The notes under the pieces: model-generated
Databases searched by the model: none
The model's input: the letters and a program-made list of their open reading frames with translations, nothing else
Told to the model about the DNA's origin: nothing
Part shown: one piece after another, positions 60,714-64,000 of the stretch
Numbering within the stretch: the first letter of the stretch is position 1
How the letters are laid out: every line of letters starts with the position of its first letter
Made by a program: the position numbers and the translations under genes
Origin: Burkholderia guangdongensis
GTDB taxonomy: Bacteria; Pseudomonadota; Gammaproteobacteria; Burkholderiales; Burkholderiaceae
Length of the DNA: 64,000 bases
Direction: 5' to 3'
Assembly (NCBI RefSeq): GCF_013403875.1
Contig: NZ_JACBNX010000016.1
Location: forward strand, 186,001 to 250,000

Positions 60714-62906
60714 TTATGCGCCGTCCCGTGCGGCGGGGTGCTCGCTCATGGAGGCCGCAGTCGGGAAGGGCCATGCGGGGCGTGGGCCGTTGTCCACGGC
60801 ATCGGGCGGATCACCTGATTCCTCGTCGGCGGAATCAGCCGGGGCGGCTTCTTCCGCATCCTGCCCATCATCGGCATCATCCTCGACGTCATCGTCGTCG
60901 TCCGTGTCATTCCCCATGCTGAAGGTGTGGAAGGCCGGGACGTTCCGATCGGTGAGCATATCCGGGAGCCACGCGGACTTGGCCAGTCGCTGTTCCGCCG
61001 AGGCGGCGGCGTCGCCCTTCTTCATCTTGCTCAGGTCAAAGGCAATCTTGGGCGATGCCGCCTGCATGGCAACGTCCACGATGCGCGCCTTGCTGACATG
61101 ATCGAAGTACGAGGCGCGGGTCGGCGTCCAGTACCGGGCCATGTCGAGTTGCAGCGCGTTGCTCAGGGCGTTGATCGCGTGCGGCTCTTCCTTGCCGGTG
61201 ACGCCGTCGAGCAGGGTGCCGGTGCAGAAAGCAAGTAGATCGAGCAGTGTCGTGCCGGGGTCTTGCTCAATGAGCCACGGCAGCAGGTCGGCCAGTCGCG
61301 GTGGCACGGCGGCGAGCCACTGCTGGCGCTGCGCGTCGATGATGCCCCATGCCGTGCTGGCGGCCAAATCGTCAGCGGCTTTGAGCAGCGCATCATGGTT
61401 GCTGGTGGCGTTCAGTTCGAGATAATCCCGGCAGGCGTGTCCGTACCGCTCGGGAAAGGCTACCGGCGCGAGCCGATACAGCAGAGCAGCGAGGGCGACG
61501 GTCGGTTGCGCGATCAGTTCCGCGTGAACAGCGGCGGTACGGTGCGCGCTCAGTTGCTGGCAGAGCTTCGCGCTGTGAACCGGCTTGGGTCTGCGGTTTG
61601 TCTCAGTCAGCGCGCCGACGGATTGTCCGGCCGGAACTCCGCGTTCGTCGCGTGCAGCGTTGCCATCCCGGCGCATCAGTCCGCGCTCGATGAGCAGGTC
61701 GCCTTGCGAGTCGAGGATGACGAATGCGCCGGCTTCGGCCATCTGTTGGGCGTCCCATGTCGGTGCGCGGGTTTTCAGCGCCTGAATCGCGGCAGTGACT
61801 TGGTCCAATTCTGCTTCGAGCCGTTCGGCCTCCTCGTAGGCGTCCTCGTCACCTTCCGCGAGCGCATCGTACTGTTCCGCCAGTTCGTCCTGCCGTCCGG
61901 TCAGGTCATCGATTTCGCGCTGCTCGTCCTCGGTATACGGTCGGTCGAGGGGGGCGAGCCTGCGAAAGTGATTCAGTTCGGCCACGTCACGCTCGATGCG
62001 CGTTTCCGTCCAGCTCCACCCTTCGGCGCGGACTTCGTCAGCAGCGGCTTCGAGCTTTTCGCCCGCGAGACGTTGCAGCAGTTCGGCGTCGGCGATGTAT
62101 CCCGCGTTGTCGGCATCGCTGAACAGATCGCGCCTGACGTACCCGCCGGCTGCCTCGTAGGTGTCCAGCCCGACGAAGCGCACCAGACGACTGCGGCTCG
62201 CGTCGATCTCGGCCCGGGTGATCGCCTGCCGCAGATATTGCGGCGCACGCTGCCAGTCGTTCGGCGCGTCGAACCAGACGCGTTCCTGCGTTTCGTGATC
62301 GTCGGCCAAGGCAAGCGCGGTCAACTGGTCGAGGGTAATTCCGTCCTCGCGCAGCAGGGCGAGCAGTTTGGGGGACACGTTGGCGAGCTTGAGACGTCGC
62401 TTGACCGTGATCGGCGCGGCGGAAAAGAGTGCCGCGATGTAGTCCACGCTACGGCCTTCCTCCGCCAGCATCCTGAACGAACGCAGCACGTCGAACGGAT
62501 CGAGTCCTTCGCGCTGGCTGTTCTCGATCAGGCTGATCGCGAGGGCTTCGCCTTCGCTGACGATGCGCACGGGAACCGGGTGATCGGCCGCGATGCGCTT
62601 GTCCGCATGTAGCAGGTCGAGCGCGGCATGGCGGCGCTGACCGGCGCAGACGCCGAGCTTGCGCCGCTTGCCGCGCGATCCACGCAGTTCATGCACGACG
62701 AGATTTTGCAGCAGTCCTTTCGCGGCGATGTTGTCCGCCAGACCGGGAATGCCGGTGAGCGGTTTCGTGCGTGCGTTGAGCGGCGATTTCCGCAGGGACG
62801 AATACGGTACGGTGACAATCGGCTGCTCGTTGCCGAAGTCGGTTTCGAGCAGGGGCGTTGCCGGGGTGTCGGCCGTTTCAGCGGCCGTAATGGTTTGGGC
62901 TTCCAT
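60714..62906 (-). CDS. ParB/RepB-family protein (large)
   Basis: 730 aa. N-terminal ParB nuclease/CTPase-like domain: VPYSSLRKSPLNAR, VCAGQRRHAALDLL and ENSQREGLDPFD; then the HTH (SVDYIAALFSAAPITVKRRL...). An acidic coiled-coil region (~320-375) and a long C-terminal part follow, with an Asp-rich tail (~690-710). Large ParB-like proteins of this type are common on plasmids and ICEs of Burkholderiales. GGAG site before the ATG. No cognate full-length ParA lies beside it. Confidence 0.9.
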   Translation of the reverse strand: MEAQTITAAETADTPATPLLETDFGNEQPIVTVPYSSLRKSPLNARTKPLTGIPGLADNIAAKGLLQNLVVHELRGSRGKRRKLGVCAGQRRHAALDLLHADKRIAADHPVPVRIVSEGEALAISLIENSQREGLDPFDVLRSFRMLAEEGRSVDYIAALFSAAPITVKRRLKLANVSPKLLALLREDGITLDQLTALALADDHETQERVWFDAPNDWQRAPQYLRQAITRAEIDASRSRLVRFVGLDTYEAAGGYVRRDLFSDADNAGYIADAELLQRLAGEKLEAAADEVRAEGWSWTETRIERDVAELNHFRRLAPLDRPYTEDEQREIDDLTGRQDELAEQYDALAEGDEDAYEEAERLEAELDQVTAAIQALKTRAPTWDAQQMAEAGAFVILDSQGDLLIERGLMRRDGNAARDERGVPAGQSVGALTETNRRPKPVHSAKLCQQLSAHRTAAVHAELIAQPTVALAALLYRLAPVAFPERYGHACRDYLELNATSNHDALLKAADDLAASTAWGIIDAQRQQWLAAVPPRLADLLPWLIEQDPGTTLLDLLAFCTGTLLDGVTGKEEPHAINALSNALQLDMARYWTPTRASYFDHVSKARIVDVAMQAASPKIAFDLSKMKKGDAAASAEQRLAKSAWLPDMLTDRNVPAFHTFSMGNDTDDDDDVEDDADDGQDAEEAAPADSADEESGDPPDAVDNGPRPAWPFPTAASMSEHPAARDGA

Positions 62907-62944
62907 GATGCACTCCAGAAATGAATGAGCAGGTTCCGGGCCGT

Positions 62945-62996
62945 TTCACTCGATCCGATCAGGAGCAGACCCGGATGGGACTCCGGATCGAATGAA
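62945..62996. repeat. Imperfect inverted repeat upstream of parB-like gene
   Basis: TTCACTCGATCCG (62945-62957) and CGGATCGAATGAA (62984-62996) pair at 12 of 13 positions around a 26-base loop. It may be an operator or part of the leader of the parB-like gene. Confidence 0.5.
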
Positions 62997-62997
62997 T

Positions 62998-63025
62998 GGA
63001 GGGGTGCCTGTCGGCGCACCCCTCC
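62998..63025 (-). terminator. Hairpin after DUF932 gene
   Basis: GGAGGGGTGC and GCACCCCTCC form a perfect 10-bp stem with an 8-base loop, 8 bp past the end of the DUF932 gene (minus strand). No strong T-run follows. Confidence 0.6.
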
Positions 63026-63033
63026 GGCGACGG

Positions 63034-63867
63034 TTACGCCTTCATCTGGCGCATGGCGTCAGCGAGCATCCACAGCGCGCGGTTCAGCTTCACGTTCTGG
63101 TCGATGCCGGTGACGGGGCGCGTGGACATGGCGCGTCCACTGGCCGAGCGTCCGTGCAATCCGCCCTTGGTGAGGTTTTCCTGAACGCGGTTGAAGACGG
63201 TCCAGAGGTCGTCGCGGCGATCTTCGAAGCGTCGAGCGTTGAGCAGTTGGCTATCGGTGATGGGGGCGGGCGTTTCGGCGTCGGTCGGGTCGTAACGCAA
63301 CGCGAGGGCGGAACGGGCGAAAGCGTGTTGCTCGTCGCGGTTCAGCGTCACGGCCTGCATGCCTTCCTTCTGCTCGCGGATCAGGTCGAAGCCGTCGAGC
63401 ACGTCGAATGCGCCGTTGATAACGTTCTGTACGATGTTGCCTTTGTGAGGCACTCGGATATCGACGACGTTCTCGCCGGCGACGATGCCGTTTTGACAGA
63501 CGAAGCGGAGCACGCCCGCCAGCATCTGATAGCTGCTCGTGCCGTCGTGCGAGTTCAGCATGACGATTTCGTTGGCTTCGTCGCCGGTGATCGTGTCGGC
63601 GTGGCGAAGCCGGAGCATGTGCTTGGTGTATTCGCGCTTGCTCTGGTCGCGCACGCGGGTCTGGCACACCATGAACGGCTCGAAGCCTTCGTTGCGCAGG
63701 CCGCGCAGCACGTCGATGGTCGGAATGTAGGTGTAGCGATCCGAGCGGCTGTCGTGCTTGCCTTCGGCGAAGATCGAAGGGGCGACGCGGTGGATCTGAT
63801 CGTCAGACAGCGGTGCGTTGGAACGGAGTACCGGAGAACCGGGACGAAAGGAAGAGGTGAGTTGCAT
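63034..63867 (-). CDS. DUF932 (plasmid/phage-type) protein
   Basis: 277 aa. RSNAPLSDDQIHRVAPSIFA...YTYIPTIDVLRGL...LRLRHAD... follows the DUF932 family, common on conjugative elements next to ParB-like genes and thought to act in DNA metabolism; its function is unsettled. Start at the ATG of MQLTSSFRPG, with GGGAG ten bases upstream. Confidence 0.88.
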   Translation of the reverse strand: MQLTSSFRPGSPVLRSNAPLSDDQIHRVAPSIFAEGKHDSRSDRYTYIPTIDVLRGLRNEGFEPFMVCQTRVRDQSKREYTKHMLRLRHADTITGDEANEIVMLNSHDGTSSYQMLAGVLRFVCQNGIVAGENVVDIRVPHKGNIVQNVINGAFDVLDGFDLIREQKEGMQAVTLNRDEQHAFARSALALRYDPTDAETPAPITDSQLLNARRFEDRRDDLWTVFNRVQENLTKGGLHGRSASGRAMSTRPVTGIDQNVKLNRALWMLADAMRQMKA

Positions 63868-64000
63868 GACTTTCTCCCACAGCAAAAGGGTTGAAATACG
63901 GGCTGTGGGATAGCCTTGCCGCTTACGCGGGAAACCTTCCCGGTGGAACTCGGGGTTGGCTTTTGCTGTTGCCTGACGCCCTGTTTCCTGCCCGTGCGAC
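63868..64000. other. Right edge of window
   Basis: 133 bp upstream of the DUF932 gene. Its promoter is probably here; a GC-rich inverted segment (GGGAAACCTTCCC, 63929-63941) is present. No gene can be assigned. Confidence 0.3.

Noticed and set aside
1..64000. CRISPR arrays, tRNA and rRNA genes
   Set aside because: No regularly spaced repeats and no tRNA or rRNA sequence was recognised by eye; a covariance-model scan would be needed to exclude short RNAs.

Overview
The window looks like DNA from a Burkholderiales bacterium, most likely Burkholderia or a close relative. The DNA is GC-rich. The ETF-ubiquinone oxidoreductase carries very Burkholderia-like sequence and codon choice, and orphan Bug-type solute-binding proteins, a DUF4148-like secreted protein and COG3618 hydrolases are typical of this order. 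No rRNA, tRNA, CRISPR array or intact insertion sequence was recognised.

Left part (1-26.3 kb): a catabolic and transport locus. It starts with the end of a thiolase, the three-gene transhydrogenase pntAA-pntAB-pntB and ETF-QO. A branched-chain-type ABC importer (livHMGF) follows, in one run with a TIM-barrel hydrolase, and its likely binding protein plus an SDR lie on the opposite strand. Next come a fused double beta-hydroxyacid dehydrogenase, a metal-site-less relative of iron alcohol dehydrogenases, two tandem Bug binding proteins, an MmgE/PrpD protein, a sigma-54 activator, a second beta-hydroxyacid dehydrogenase and an aldehyde dehydrogenase. Six sequences fitting the sigma-54 -24/-12 promoter, all with exact spacing, sit in front of the transcription units of this locus. 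I infer that one activator (20523-22241) controls uptake and oxidation of a single unknown hydroxylated or carboxylic substrate. No gene names the substrate.

Middle (25.4-30.6 kb): an ArgP-type LysR regulator, a small DUF4148-like secreted protein, a rearranged patch in which remnants of a sigma-54 activator and of argP are fused, a membrane transporter whose C-terminus is encoded by the antisense of that argP remnant, a fatty acid desaturase and an ACT-domain protein.

Right part (30.8-64 kb): a conjugative element, plasmid or ICE. It has AlpA-like and small regulators, a complete VirB1-VirB11 type IV secretion operon, a coupling protein divided into a membrane ORF and an ATPase ORF, a Toprim primase, an LPD7/KfrB protein, MobC-like and MOBP-type relaxase genes. 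A cargo region follows: an XRE switch with two operators and a minus-strand set of probable anti-phage genes (HEPN-like, Abi_C-like, DUF4365 nuclease-like and an unknown partner). Then come a 2OG-Fe(II) oxygenase-like gene, a MobC/ParA/membrane-anchor (Stb/MobCDE-like) operon, a large ParB-family protein and a DUF932 protein. No replication initiator or integrase is visible, so plasmid versus ICE cannot be settled here.
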